Position numbers and translations under genes: made by a program. A stretch of 64,000 nucleotides of DNA from an uncultured Lactococcus sp. (lineage in GTDB: Bacteria; Bacillota; Bacilli; Lactobacillales; Streptococcaceae): assembly GCF_934191625.1 (NCBI RefSeq), contig NZ_CAKPUG010000002.1, positions 186,001 to 250,000 of the forward strand, given 5' to 3'. Shown piece by piece: positions 43,488 through 51,267 of this stretch (its first letter is position 1; each line of letters starts with the position of its first letter). Under the pieces are notes generated by a model. It made no database searches. It was not told the DNA's origin and saw only the letters and a program-made list of their open reading frames with translations.

Positions 43488-43772
43488 TTATTTTTCTAGT
43501 TTTTCATCCCAAGCAAGAGTACCACCTGTAACATTTGTAGCGGCTATTCCTTGAGCCTCGAGTAATTGACATGCACGCATAGAGCGCATGCCACTTTGAC
43601 AAATAATATAACTTCCAGCTTCTATTTCTGAATATCTTTGTTCTAAAACACTCAGAGGTATATTAATCGCTGTTGGCACGTGTCCTTCGAGATATTCGTC
43701 CTCTTCTCGAACATCAAACAGTGATACCTGACCGATTTTCTCTTTTAATTGGCTCATTTGGATTGAACGCAT
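43488..43772 (-). CDS. Single-domain rhodanese
   Basis: 94-aa sulphurtransferase domain with catalytic C58 in CQSGMRSMRA and the LFDVREEDEYLEGHV start. The six-residue active-site loop fits thiosulphate/persulphide transfer rather than phosphatase activity. First gene of the operon with CoA-disulfide reductase. GAGGAGAG precedes the ATG. Confidence 0.93.
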   Translation of the reverse strand: MRSIQMSQLKEKIGQVSLFDVREEDEYLEGHVPTAINIPLSVLEQRYSEIEAGSYIICQSGMRSMRACQLLEAQGIAATNVTGGTLAWDEKLEK

Positions 43773-43804
43773 TTTTTCTCTCTCCTCAATGTCTTAATAC
43801 ACCC

Positions 43805-43833
43805 ATTATATACCCTTAGGGGTATTTAGTCAA
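43805..43833 (-). promoter_or_regulatory. Rhodanese operon promoter with CstR/CsoR-type operator
   Basis: TTGACT (43833-43828), 17-bp spacer, TATAAT (43810-43805). The spacer contains ATACCCTTAGGGGTAT (43810-43825), matching the CsoR/CstR-family operator form ATACCC-N4-GGGTAT. Binding there would block the promoter. Confidence 0.85.
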
Positions 43834-43914
43834 AAAAAGAGTTTGCCCCAAGCCATAAAGCTTACATTCACTTCTTTCATCTTATAACGCTTCTGCTTTA
43901 AAGTCAAACATAAT

Positions 43915-43940
43915 AAAAGACCTGCCGTAGCAAGTCTTTT
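43915..43940 (-). terminator. Terminator of the second DUF871/PTS operon
   Basis: AAAAGACCTGC / GCAAGTCTTTT (one mismatch), CGTA loop, T-rich exit on the minus strand. Confidence 0.75.
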
Positions 43941-43943
43941 TTA

Positions 43944-44081
43944 TTATTCTTCTTTTTTCTTCTTTTGTCGTGCAAGTATAAGCATGACCACAGATAGAAT
44001 AAAGAGAGCACCTCCAAAACTCCAGTTTTGATAAGCTAGAAGCAAGAGTGACAAACTAAGTAATGCATATATCCAAGCCAT
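43944..44081 (-). CDS. 45-aa two-helix membrane protein
   Basis: Reads MAWIYALLSLSLLLLAYQNW, a glycine turn, a second hydrophobic segment and the basic tail RQKKKKEE. The ATG is two bases after the stop of the preceding small gene, and AGGAGG lies seven bases before it, so it is almost certainly translated. Last gene of the EIIB-DUF871-EIIC operon. Family not recognised. Confidence 0.7.
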   Translation of the reverse strand: MAWIYALLSLSLLLLAYQNWSFGGALFILSVVMLILARQKKKKEE

Positions 44082-44083
44082 AT

Positions 44084-44290
44084 TTAAACCTCCTCGACGT
44101 TAAAGAATAATGCTGACCCAAATGAACTTTGTTTAATTAAGCTTTTTGCAGTTTGAGCATCCGTGGCAAAGTCGCTATTCGGACCTTGAAAATAGAGTTT
44201 CAATCCCTTTTTTTCCTTATAAGTAAATCCATTTTCTTCTAGAAGTTGAATTACTTTTTCTTGCATCATAGCTATATTAACAATAATCAT
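44084..44290 (-). CDS. 68-aa conserved-looking hypothetical protein in PTS operon
   Basis: Small soluble protein (EKVIQLLEENGFTYKEKK, then GPNSDFATDAQTAKSLIKQS). The pattern of one helix, strands and a C-terminal helix is folded and acidic, but I cannot name a family. AAAGGAA precedes the ATG, 18 bases after the EIIC stop. Operon position suggests a link with sugar uptake. Confidence 0.68.
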   Translation of the reverse strand: MIIVNIAMMQEKVIQLLEENGFTYKEKKGLKLYFQGPNSDFATDAQTAKSLIKQSSFGSALFFNVEEV

Positions 44291-44308
44291 TGGGTTCCTT
44301 TCTGTCTT

Positions 44309-45790
44309 TTATAATTCAGGTTCTTCCATTTTGTTTGCTGCAATAACGAATGGAGTCCAAATAGCAAAGGTTACAAGTAAGTTGACAATTGCCAAGATAA
44401 TCGCACGCCAGTCAAATCCAGTAGCAAGGAAGGCATTCATAATTGGTGGTGTAACCCACGGTACCGCACTGACAACTGGATCAACCCAATGAAGCATTGT
44501 TGCAACATATGCGATAATAACCGCTACCAATGGTGCAATTGCGAATGGGATAAAGAAGATGGCATTCAATACGATTGGCATACCGAAGAGGACCGGTTCA
44601 TTGATGTTGAAAATACCCGGTGCTAGACCAAGACGGCCCACTGTCTTATAATCTTTACGTTTAGAGAAGATAAGGATGGCAAGAATCAAGGTTATTGTAC
44701 CACCCGAACCACCAAACCAGACGAAGGCATCCCATGAACCACGTACCCAAAGACTGACATAGTCACCGTTAATGGCATGTGCTTTATCAATCGCGCCACG
44801 CGCTACTAAGTCACGAATACCGTCTGAGTGAACTTGGAAGTAAAGGGCTTGGTTATTAAGTCCAAGTGGAAGCCAGATACCATCAAGGGCAGGGGCCAAA
44901 ACGTTTGGTCCATGAAGTCCAAAGAACCAGAAGATTGAAACGAAGAGTGTGACAATAAGAACTGAGAAAATATTTTGTGAGAGAATTTGGAAGGGTTCTG
45001 CAATATAATGTGTAATCAAGTTAATTACAGAATCATGAGTCAATTTATCAATAACATAATAAACTAAGCTCACAGCGTAAATTGCAGCAATCGTTGGAAT
45101 AATCGCAAGGAAAGCTTTAGCTACTGCTGGTGGTACTGACTCAGGCATTTTGATAGTAATATCTGCTAACATAAGTTTAGCATAAATAATTACTGCAAGG
45201 GCACCCATAATAATAATTGTAAAGTAAGCACCAGCATCCATGTGTGCAGCGGCAAAGAGTGGCTTCCATGCTGCAAGACCTTGACCAGTCAAGACACCAT
45301 TGATTTTATCTGTTGCGGCTACACCAGCATCACTCACGCCCAAGGCATCCAAGAATTTAGGCATTTGGTTTGGCAAACCAGCGAAGAGAGTAGCAACTGC
45401 TACAACACCTCCGGCTAGATCATTAACACCATATGCACGTGCCAAATTATACCCCCAAGAGAAAGCAAAGATAAGACCAATAACTGTCAATGTCCCTTGG
45501 TTGACGAGTGTTGAAATGTTGTTCAAATCGCCAATGATTGGTGTATTAGCAAGTGTCCAAACATCTTCTGGTGCAAGTTGGGCAAACTTGGTTGGACCCA
45601 AAACCATTTGTTGAATGGACTGTGGGAAAGTTGTGACGATGGCTGATACCATCGCTGCAAGGGCACCTGTCAGTGTTGCTGGCAAGATACCAATAAATGA
45701 GTCACGCAAGGCAACCAGGTGCTTTTGTGACCCGATTTTTGCTGCTACTGGAACGAGATATTTCTCCATCCACATCGTAATTCCGTTCAT
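44309..45790 (-). CDS. PTS lactose/cellobiose-type EIIC permease (second locus)
   Basis: 493-aa polytopic EIIC. IKMPESVPPAVAKAFLAIIP, FNINEPVLFGMPIVLN and WVTPPIMNAFLATGFDWRA are Lac/Cel EIIC signatures. About 50 residues longer than the copy at 19 kb because of an extended loop near 140-175. It follows the DUF871 gene by 46 bases, TAGGAGG before the ATG, and EIIB is the first gene of the operon. Substrate probably a phosphorylated amino-sugar disaccharide or beta-glucoside (inference). Confidence 0.93.
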   Translation of the reverse strand: MNGITMWMEKYLVPVAAKIGSQKHLVALRDSFIGILPATLTGALAAMVSAIVTTFPQSIQQMVLGPTKFAQLAPEDVWTLANTPIIGDLNNISTLVNQGTLTVIGLIFAFSWGYNLARAYGVNDLAGGVVAVATLFAGLPNQMPKFLDALGVSDAGVAATDKINGVLTGQGLAAWKPLFAAAHMDAGAYFTIIIMGALAVIIYAKLMLADITIKMPESVPPAVAKAFLAIIPTIAAIYAVSLVYYVIDKLTHDSVINLITHYIAEPFQILSQNIFSVLIVTLFVSIFWFFGLHGPNVLAPALDGIWLPLGLNNQALYFQVHSDGIRDLVARGAIDKAHAINGDYVSLWVRGSWDAFVWFGGSGGTITLILAILIFSKRKDYKTVGRLGLAPGIFNINEPVLFGMPIVLNAIFFIPFAIAPLVAVIIAYVATMLHWVDPVVSAVPWVTPPIMNAFLATGFDWRAIILAIVNLLVTFAIWTPFVIAANKMEEPEL

Positions 45791-45836
45791 AGAATTCCTC
45801 CTAAAAAATTAATTTATTTGCGTATAAGGTTATAAA

Positions 45837-46934
45837 TTATAGCTCATCACTTTCAATAAATTTAAACGAACTCCAAGGCTTTATAAAGTCAAGTAAGAAC
45901 ATTTCATCTTCCGATATATGTCCTACAACATTGACACGGCCATCATTTTTCATTTCCTTTAGAGCGATTTGTGTTTCTCCTTTATATTGACCATATCCAT
46001 CATTGTCAATAATCACATCGCCTGGTTTTATTGTATCTGTATCGTGGGGGGGAAAATCCAAGTCTTTGTAGATAACACGCGTCATAGTTGAACGCAGCAT
46101 ATACTCTGAGCGGTCGCCACGGTAACTATGCGTCGCTTCAAAAACACATTTCCGTTCATTTTCCGTTATTGTATCTCTTGGAACAACTTTGAGTTCTGGC
46201 ATTTGAGCCCGGAAGGCTTCTGCCATTGCTTTAAGCTCCGCTTCACTCGCATAAGCATTCGCAATGGTAATATCATCAATGCCATCTAAAAGTTTGTAAT
46301 GCTTCACTTGGGTCTTCAAGCTTAAATCTCGATGGTCTTCTAAGGTACATAAGCCATCCTGTGTCGGCCACGGACCAAAGGTAGCTTCATGAGAATTCAC
46401 AAATACCATTGTATTTAAATTATACTTTTTGAATTTCTCGGTACACTTTACATAGTGATCAAAGGCTAACCCTGTATAGCGGTGTGGATAAAAGTTATGA
46501 CTCCCTAGTAAGTTTTCGATGTTGGGTGAGTAATCCATGATACTGTCAACGTAGCTTGTTCCCTGGCTCATATTAATCTCAATCTTAAGATTATAAGGGT
46601 TTCGGGTCATGCGTGCTTCCTCAGCTCCTGTAAATCCAAGGTCCAAACGAATACCATCAGCACCCATTTCATCAAAGAAACTTAAATCATCATAACTAAT
46701 GTTAAGTTGTTCAAACAAGGCAGGATTAATATCTACCATTACTTCCATATCCAGATTATTGGCATAAGCAATAACTTTCTTAAAGCCCTCAAGGACAGCT
46801 TCCTTATCTCCCTTGATTTCTAGAAGTGAAGTGAAAACACGTGTGTATCCATATTTATGGGCCAAATCTAAATAAGCTTTGTCCGCTTCAAAGTTAGATC
46901 GTTCTGGATAAATTGAGACACCTAATTTTCCCAT
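45837..46934 (-). CDS. DUF871 / MupG-type 6-phospho-glycosidase (second copy)
   Basis: 365-aa paralogue of the protein at 17.3-18.4 kb, about 55% identical by eye. Same two-domain structure and shared motifs (LGVSIYPERS, GIRLDLGFTGAEEA, SHNFYPHRYTGL, NAYASEAEL, NDGYGQYKGETQIALKEM). It sits between EIIB and EIIC genes, so it acts on the sugar phosphate delivered by that PTS. MurNAc-6P-GlcNAc is the known substrate of the family; a different beta-linked sugar is possible here. Confidence 0.82.
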   Translation of the reverse strand: MGKLGVSIYPERSNFEADKAYLDLAHKYGYTRVFTSLLEIKGDKEAVLEGFKKVIAYANNLDMEVMVDINPALFEQLNISYDDLSFFDEMGADGIRLDLGFTGAEEARMTRNPYNLKIEINMSQGTSYVDSIMDYSPNIENLLGSHNFYPHRYTGLAFDHYVKCTEKFKKYNLNTMVFVNSHEATFGPWPTQDGLCTLEDHRDLSLKTQVKHYKLLDGIDDITIANAYASEAELKAMAEAFRAQMPELKVVPRDTITENERKCVFEATHSYRGDRSEYMLRSTMTRVIYKDLDFPPHDTDTIKPGDVIIDNDGYGQYKGETQIALKEMKNDGRVNVVGHISEDEMFLLDFIKPWSSFKFIESDEL

Positions 46935-46973
46935 AATACTCCTTTCTTTATCTAGTATTTCTAGATTTTCTCA

Positions 46974-47297
46974 TTATCCATTCATTAATAGGTCAGCAGC
47001 GACTACAACATTTTTTCCATTCATCATGCCATAATCTTGCATTTTTATCACATCACAAGGCACTCCAACTGCTGCTGCTTTTTTGATAACTTCACTTTTC
47101 ATGTAAGCTACTTGCGGACCGAGAAGTAATACATCTGGTTTCTCTGAGCCGGATAACATATTATCAATTTCTGCTACAGACTTTGCGTAGATTTCATAAT
47201 CTTTTCCTGCTTCTTGTGCAGCTTGCTGCATCTTCGTCACTAATAATGATGTTGACATACCTGCTGCACAGGCTAAAGCAATAACTTTATCTGCCAT
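46974..47297 (-). CDS. PTS lactose/cellobiose-type EIIB
   Basis: 107-aa cytosolic EIIB that carries phosphate on cysteine C10 in VIALACAAGMSTSLLV. The rest (VLLLGPQVAYM) is typical of Lac/Cel EIIB. ATG at 47297 is nine bases from AAGGAG, better than TTG at 47303. First gene of the operon, with a cre-controlled promoter. No EIIA is visible in this window. Confidence 0.93.
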   Translation of the reverse strand: MADKVIALACAAGMSTSLLVTKMQQAAQEAGKDYEIYAKSVAEIDNMLSGSEKPDVLLLGPQVAYMKSEVIKKAAAVGVPCDVIKMQDYGMMNGKNVVVAADLLMNG

Positions 47298-47320
47298 TTC
47301 CAAAATCTCCTTCTGTTTAT

Positions 47321-47359
47321 CTATACCAATAGTATAGCGGTTTCAGAAAGCGATTTCAA
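47321..47359 (-). promoter_or_regulatory. PTS operon promoter with cre and palindrome
   Basis: TTGAAA (47359-47354), 17-bp spacer, TATACT (47336-47331). TGAAATCGCTTTCT (47358-47345) matches the CcpA site with one or two mismatches and covers the -35. CTATAC-CAATA-GTATAG (47321-47337) is a palindrome over the -10 and start, perhaps for a specific repressor. Confidence 0.75.
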
Positions 47360-47418
47360 ATATAATTTGTGCAAACAATATTAGGCGAAAAAACAAAGTT
47401 TTTTTAATAAAACCCTTA

Positions 47419-47434
47419 TTTTTAGCGCTTTCAT
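47419..47434 (-). promoter_or_regulatory. Upstream cre site of the PTS operon
   Basis: ATGAAAGCGCTAAAAA on the minus strand matches the lactococcal cre consensus WTGWAARCGYWWWCWW at 15 of 16 positions, about 60 bases before the -35. Confidence 0.65.
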
Positions 47435-47535
47435 TTCCTCCTTTCTAATAAAAAGTATTATTTTTTAACCTTTTTTATGAAACATGTTACAAATTTAGAA
47501 ACAAAAATCCGCTATTTTTTCAGTTTAAATTAATA

Positions 47536-47577
47536 AAAACACCAAAATCTTATGGAATATCCTAAGATTTGATGTTT
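47536..47577 (-). terminator. Terminator of the Eis-like gene
   Basis: Long stem pairing AACATCAAATCTTA with TAAGATTTTGGTGTT, T-rich exit, 13 bases after the stop. Confidence 0.8.
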
Positions 47578-47589
47578 CTCTTAACTATT

Positions 47590-48597
47590 TTAAAAATATT
47601 CACGAAGAATGGCATTGTTTTCCCGTAGAACACGCGCCGTGAATTCCCCAATGGTCATTTCTTCTGGCTGGTCTGTGTCCGGACCAACACAAATATTATT
47701 TTGTGGTAAAAGATCATCAGTAATGCGTGCAGAAAAATTAGGCTGTCCATTCACTTTTAAAAAGGCTTGGAGATTAACAATACGCGCTTGCATGTAAGGT
47801 TGCAATTGTAGCTGCATGCGTGAGGGTTCAGCCAAATCATATTCGAGTATTACATTTGACGGAGCCGTCCATTTAATGTCTTTAAAACTTGCAGCGTGGC
47901 TAGAGACAAAACGGTAAAGTGCATCTTGGGCTTCTTGGGTTAACGTAATACATTCACGAATCACAAAAGACGTATCTGCAAATTCATAAATTAAATAACC
48001 TGAAACTCTGCCTTTTTCTTCATAAGTAGCAAAGTAAGGTTGCGATTTATACTTGAAATAGTATTCCCAGACTTGTTGCGGACGGACCAGCGAACCTTGG
48101 TTATAGACTTGATTATGCACCTCGGCTATATCTTCAAAAAGCTCTTCACTCACATTACAACGCTGCACTAGTCCCGCTGTTTTTTTACCTTTAGGGAACT
48201 CTGATGCAGGTATCGTATAAGCTTTTTGATCAAAAGCATAATGATAACCAAATTGTCCATAAAACTGGTAAGAGAAGGGGGCCAAATAGCTTAAGGCAGT
48301 ACCGGCTTCATAGTTGTCTTCTAAAATATTGGTCATGAGTTTACGAATGCTGCCGTTCCCTCTAAACTCAGGATAAGAGGCCACATAACCAATCCCCGAC
48401 ATCTTCAGTTTTGCCTCCTTCCAGTAGACACGAAAAGTAGTATCGATAATCATAGAGGATAGCTCATTATTTTCCCAGTAAGTGTAAGGTTTAGAAAAAC
48501 TCAAGAGTTTCTCAAAAGCTTCTTCTCGCTCCTTACTTCTTGGCTTATTAAAAGCGTAAGTCGCAAGATCTAAAAGTGCGTTTAATTTCTTTTCCAT
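47590..48597 (-). CDS. Eis-like GNAT acetyltransferase
   Basis: 335-aa protein with the Eis architecture: N-terminal GNAT (about 1-130; SYPEFRGNGSIRKLM is the CoA loop), second GNAT-like module, and a C-terminal SCP2-type domain (about 270-335). FSYQFYGQFGYHYAFD is typical of the family. Eis proteins acetylate amines, including aminoglycosides in some species. The C-terminal carboxylate is on Phe, as in Eis. ATG at 48597 is four bases after the stop of the preceding gene, with GGGAAG before it. Confidence 0.85.
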   Translation of the reverse strand: MEKKLNALLDLATYAFNKPRSKEREEAFEKLLSFSKPYTYWENNELSSMIIDTTFRVYWKEAKLKMSGIGYVASYPEFRGNGSIRKLMTNILEDNYEAGTALSYLAPFSYQFYGQFGYHYAFDQKAYTIPASEFPKGKKTAGLVQRCNVSEELFEDIAEVHNQVYNQGSLVRPQQVWEYYFKYKSQPYFATYEEKGRVSGYLIYEFADTSFVIRECITLTQEAQDALYRFVSSHAASFKDIKWTAPSNVILEYDLAEPSRMQLQLQPYMQARIVNLQAFLKVNGQPNFSARITDDLLPQNNICVGPDTDQPEEMTIGEFTARVLRENNAILREYF

Positions 48598-48601
48598 ATA
48601 C

Positions 48602-49027
48602 TCACTTCCCACCACTATAAGCTTGTTCAATGTGATTCAAAATAGCAACCATCTGACGTTTTTTCCAATGTCCCAAAAGTGTTCCGACAAACATATCATT
48701 TAATTTTTGAATCATTCCACTTGAAGTACGGCTTTCCTCAATAGTTATCTCCGTTTGTTTATCATTGATAGGCTGGAAACTCCAACGTGTATTAAAAGTG
48801 TTACGTATAGTTTTAGTGGTAAAAGCGTACTTATTGGCTTTCACTACCTCATCAATCGTGATTGTTCCATGTTGATTTTTGCCAAATGTTTTGGAGTATT
48901 CAAAGCCATTAAGAGACTTGATATCAGGTCTGCGACCAGTATTCTTTTCGATATCATAAAGTGATGAATCCAGAATCTGATTGTATACAAACTCGACAGG
49001 AGCATTAATTGTTTTACTGATTTTCAT
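48602..49027 (-). CDS. SRPBCC/DUF3284 protein
   Basis: 141-aa START-like (SRPBCC) hydrophobic-ligand fold of the DUF3284 group: MKISKTINAPVEFVYNQILD at the N-terminus and LNDMFVGTLLGHWKKRQM in the C-terminal helix. DUF3284 proteins often sit next to beta-glucoside PTS genes, as here, but the ligand is unknown. GGAGA precedes the ATG. It forms a two-gene operon with the Eis-like gene. Confidence 0.85.
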   Translation of the reverse strand: MKISKTINAPVEFVYNQILDSSLYDIEKNTGRRPDIKSLNGFEYSKTFGKNQHGTITIDEVVKANKYAFTTKTIRNTFNTRWSFQPINDKQTEITIEESRTSSGMIQKLNDMFVGTLLGHWKKRQMVAILNHIEQAYSGGK

Positions 49028-49110
49028 ATGAGATTTCTCCTATTGCTTAGAATAAAATTTATTAAACATTAAAATCATTTTAACAATTTATGTAAGCTCT
49101 TGCAAGATTT

Positions 49111-50376
49111 TTATGGACGATACACAATTTCTCCTGAACAAAGCGTATATTTAACTTGTCCTACAAGTTCTTGGTCGATGAATGGTGAATTACTGGCTTT
49201 TGAATCAAAGTTTTCTTCCACTTTATAAGTATTATTGGCATCAAAAATAGTAATATCAGCCGGGCCACCTTCCGCTAAATAGCCCGCATCAAAACCATAT
49301 AATTTGGCTGGATTAACAGTCATTTTCTCCAGCAGTTGAACTAGTTCAAGGTGACCAGGAGTAACTAAATGCGTAAGTCCCAGTTGCAAAGAAGTTTCTA
49401 AGCCAATCATACCGCTAGGCGCTTCAGCTAAAGCAACATTTTTCTCTTCATGGGTATGGGGAGCGTGATCAGTCGCAATAATACTGATAGTGTTATCTTT
49501 CAGCCCTTCCAAAATTTTAGCAATATCTTTTGTCTGACGTAATGGAGGATTAAGTTTGGCATTTGTACCAATCTCTAGCACCGCTTGTTCTGTCAATGAG
49601 AAATGTTGTGGTGTAACTTCAGCACTGACTTGTGCTCCCATTTTTTGTGCAAAACGAATTATATCTACACTTTCTCCGGCGGATAAATGTTGAATATGTA
49701 AACGCGCTTGGGTATCTAAAGCCAGCATTGCATCACGTGCAATCATACTATATTCGGCCACCGTTGTCGCTCCTGTTAGACCACATTGGTGTGCCACTTT
49801 ACCCTCATTAATCCCCAACGTACCCACTAATTTAGGGTCTTCCTCGTGAAGAGAGAGCAGGCTATTGGTTTCCTTAGATTTCATCAAAGCCTTATGTAAA
49901 ATGCCAGAATCACTCAAGGGAATCCCATCATCTGAAAAACCAACTGCACCTGTCGCTAATAATGCATCAAAGTCTGTCAAATGCTGGCCATCAAAATCTT
50001 TAGTGATAGAGGCAACTGACTTAACATGAATCTTCTCTTCATCTGCAAGTCGCAAAGTCTCGGCAAGCACTTCAGGACTCGATAAAATGGGCTGGGTATT
50101 TGCCATCATAACAACTGTCGTAAATCCACCACGTGCTGCAGATAAAGCACCCGTGTGTATCGTTTCTTTATGCGTTTGGCCTGGTTCACGAAAATGCACG
50201 TGAATATCGATGAGCCCTGGCGCAACAATCATATTGCTGGCATCAATAATTTCCGCATCTTCTTCTTCCAAATCTTGAGCAATACGAATAATCTTCTTAT
50301 CTTTAACTAACACATCTGCAACTTGATCAAAACCGGACTCAGGATCGATTACACGGCCATTTTTTATGAGTATCAT
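49111..50376 (-). CDS. pyrC: Dihydroorotase
   Basis: 421-aa zinc amidohydrolase that closes carbamoyl-aspartate to dihydroorotate in pyrimidine synthesis. Zinc ligands are read in [15 protein letters not shown], the HLSAGE and [12 protein letters not shown] segments; [13 protein letters not shown] is also typical. Class I length. It lies 38 bases after pyrE in one operon controlled by the PyrR attenuator. Confidence 0.97.
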   Translation of the reverse strand: MILIKNGRVIDPESGFDQVADVLVKDKKIIRIAQDLEEEDAEIIDASNMIVAPGLIDIHVHFREPGQTHKETIHTGALSAARGGFTTVVMMANTQPILSSPEVLAETLRLADEEKIHVKSVASITKDFDGQHLTDFDALLATGAVGFSDDGIPLSDSGILHKALMKSKETNSLLSLHEEDPKLVGTLGINEGKVAHQCGLTGATTVAEYSMIARDAMLALDTQARLHIQHLSAGESVDIIRFAQKMGAQVSAEVTPQHFSLTEQAVLEIGTNAKLNPPLRQTKDIAKILEGLKDNTISIIATDHAPHTHEEKNVALAEAPSGMIGLETSLQLGLTHLVTPGHLELVQLLEKMTVNPAKLYGFDAGYLAEGGPADITIFDANNTYKVEENFDSKASNSPFIDQELVGQVKYTLCSGEIVYRP

Positions 50377-50414
50377 CTGTTCCCCTTTTTGTACTTTACA
50401 TAATATATATTATG

Positions 50415-51044
50415 TCACTTATTCCATGTTTCTTGATTTTTCTTGAATTTTTTAAGCATTTCAAGTTCGTCTTCTGTTACATATCCTGTTTTTTGAGCGA
50501 TTTGGATAAGTTCAGAATAATTTGTTAATGTATGCAATGGCACCTGAGCTTCTTCAAATTTTGTTGATGCTTTTTCTAGCTGATATGTGAAAATAGCAAT
50601 AACACCTAAAACTTCGATACCTTCACGTCTTGCAGCAGCAACTGCTTCTAACACTGAGCCACCCGTTGAGATAAGGTCTTCAACCAATACCATTTTTTGT
50701 CCCTTAGATACACGGCCTTCGATTTGATTTCCTGCCCCGTGATCTTTTGGTTTACTGCGGATATAGGCAAAGGGCAATTGAAGATAATCAGCAATAATTG
50801 CACCATGAGGAATACCAGCTGTGGCTGTGCCTGCAATAACTTCAACCTCAGGAAATTCTGTTTTCACCAGGTCAGCAAAAGCATGTTCAATACGGCTTCT
50901 CACTTCTGGGTAAGCCAAAGTCACACGGTTATCTGTATAAATAGGAGATTGAATTCCGCTTGCCCAAGTAAACGGAGCGCTTGGCGATAAGCTTACAGCT
51001 TTTATTTCAAGTAAATCGGCAGCAATTGTTTGTGATAGTGACAT
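50415..51044 (-). CDS. pyrE: Orotate phosphoribosyltransferase
   Basis: 209-aa enzyme that joins orotate and PRPP to form OMP. The PRPP loop is [18 protein letters not shown] and the catalytic loop [14 protein letters not shown]. Length normal. GAGGAAG precedes the ATG. First gene of pyrE-pyrC. Confidence 0.97.
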   Translation of the reverse strand: MSLSQTIAADLLEIKAVSLSPSAPFTWASGIQSPIYTDNRVTLAYPEVRSRIEHAFADLVKTEFPEVEVIAGTATAGIPHGAIIADYLQLPFAYIRSKPKDHGAGNQIEGRVSKGQKMVLVEDLISTGGSVLEAVAAARREGIEVLGVIAIFTYQLEKASTKFEEAQVPLHTLTNYSELIQIAQKTGYVTEDELEMLKKFKKNQETWNK

Positions 51045-51104
51045 GTCTTCCTCTTTCTAGTCCTTTAAGTTAATCTCAATAGCACGCTATTTCATACAAA
51101 AAAA

Positions 51105-51126
51105 CACTTGCAGAAAGCTGCAAGTG
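51105..51126 (-). terminator. PyrR-controlled attenuator terminator
   Basis: CACTTGCAG / CTGCAAGTG perfect 9-bp stem, four-base loop, T8 on the minus strand, about 60 bases before pyrE. Confidence 0.92.
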
Positions 51127-51198
51127 CGTAAAAAATTATGCCGATAATATTTAGAATACACCTAAATACTATATAAATAGACAATTATACGGTTTCCT

Positions 51199-51235
51199 TG
51201 CTAGCCTCTCGTGCTAATTTAAAGGTTTCTTATTA
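51199..51235 (-). promoter_or_regulatory. PyrR-binding hairpin in the pyrEC leader
   Basis: GCACGAGAGGCT (51214-51203) inside a TTAGC...GCTAG stem, followed by AAGGAAACC, matches the PyrR anti-antiterminator consensus ARUCCNGNGAGGYU closely. With UMP bound, PyrR would favour the downstream terminator. Confidence 0.85.
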
Positions 51236-51238
51236 TAT

Positions 51239-51267
51239 AGTCTAACAGATTTACTAGAAGTTTGCAA
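51239..51267 (-). promoter_or_regulatory. pyrEC promoter
   Basis: TTGCAA (51267-51262), 17-bp spacer, TAGACT (51244-51239), directly before the leader and abutting the stop codon of the ABC-F gene. Confidence 0.65.

Noticed and set aside
47381-47434. 17-codon frame with AGGAGG upstream of the second PTS operon
   Set aside because: The ribosome site is only two bases from the ATG, and the sequence is better explained as a cre site.
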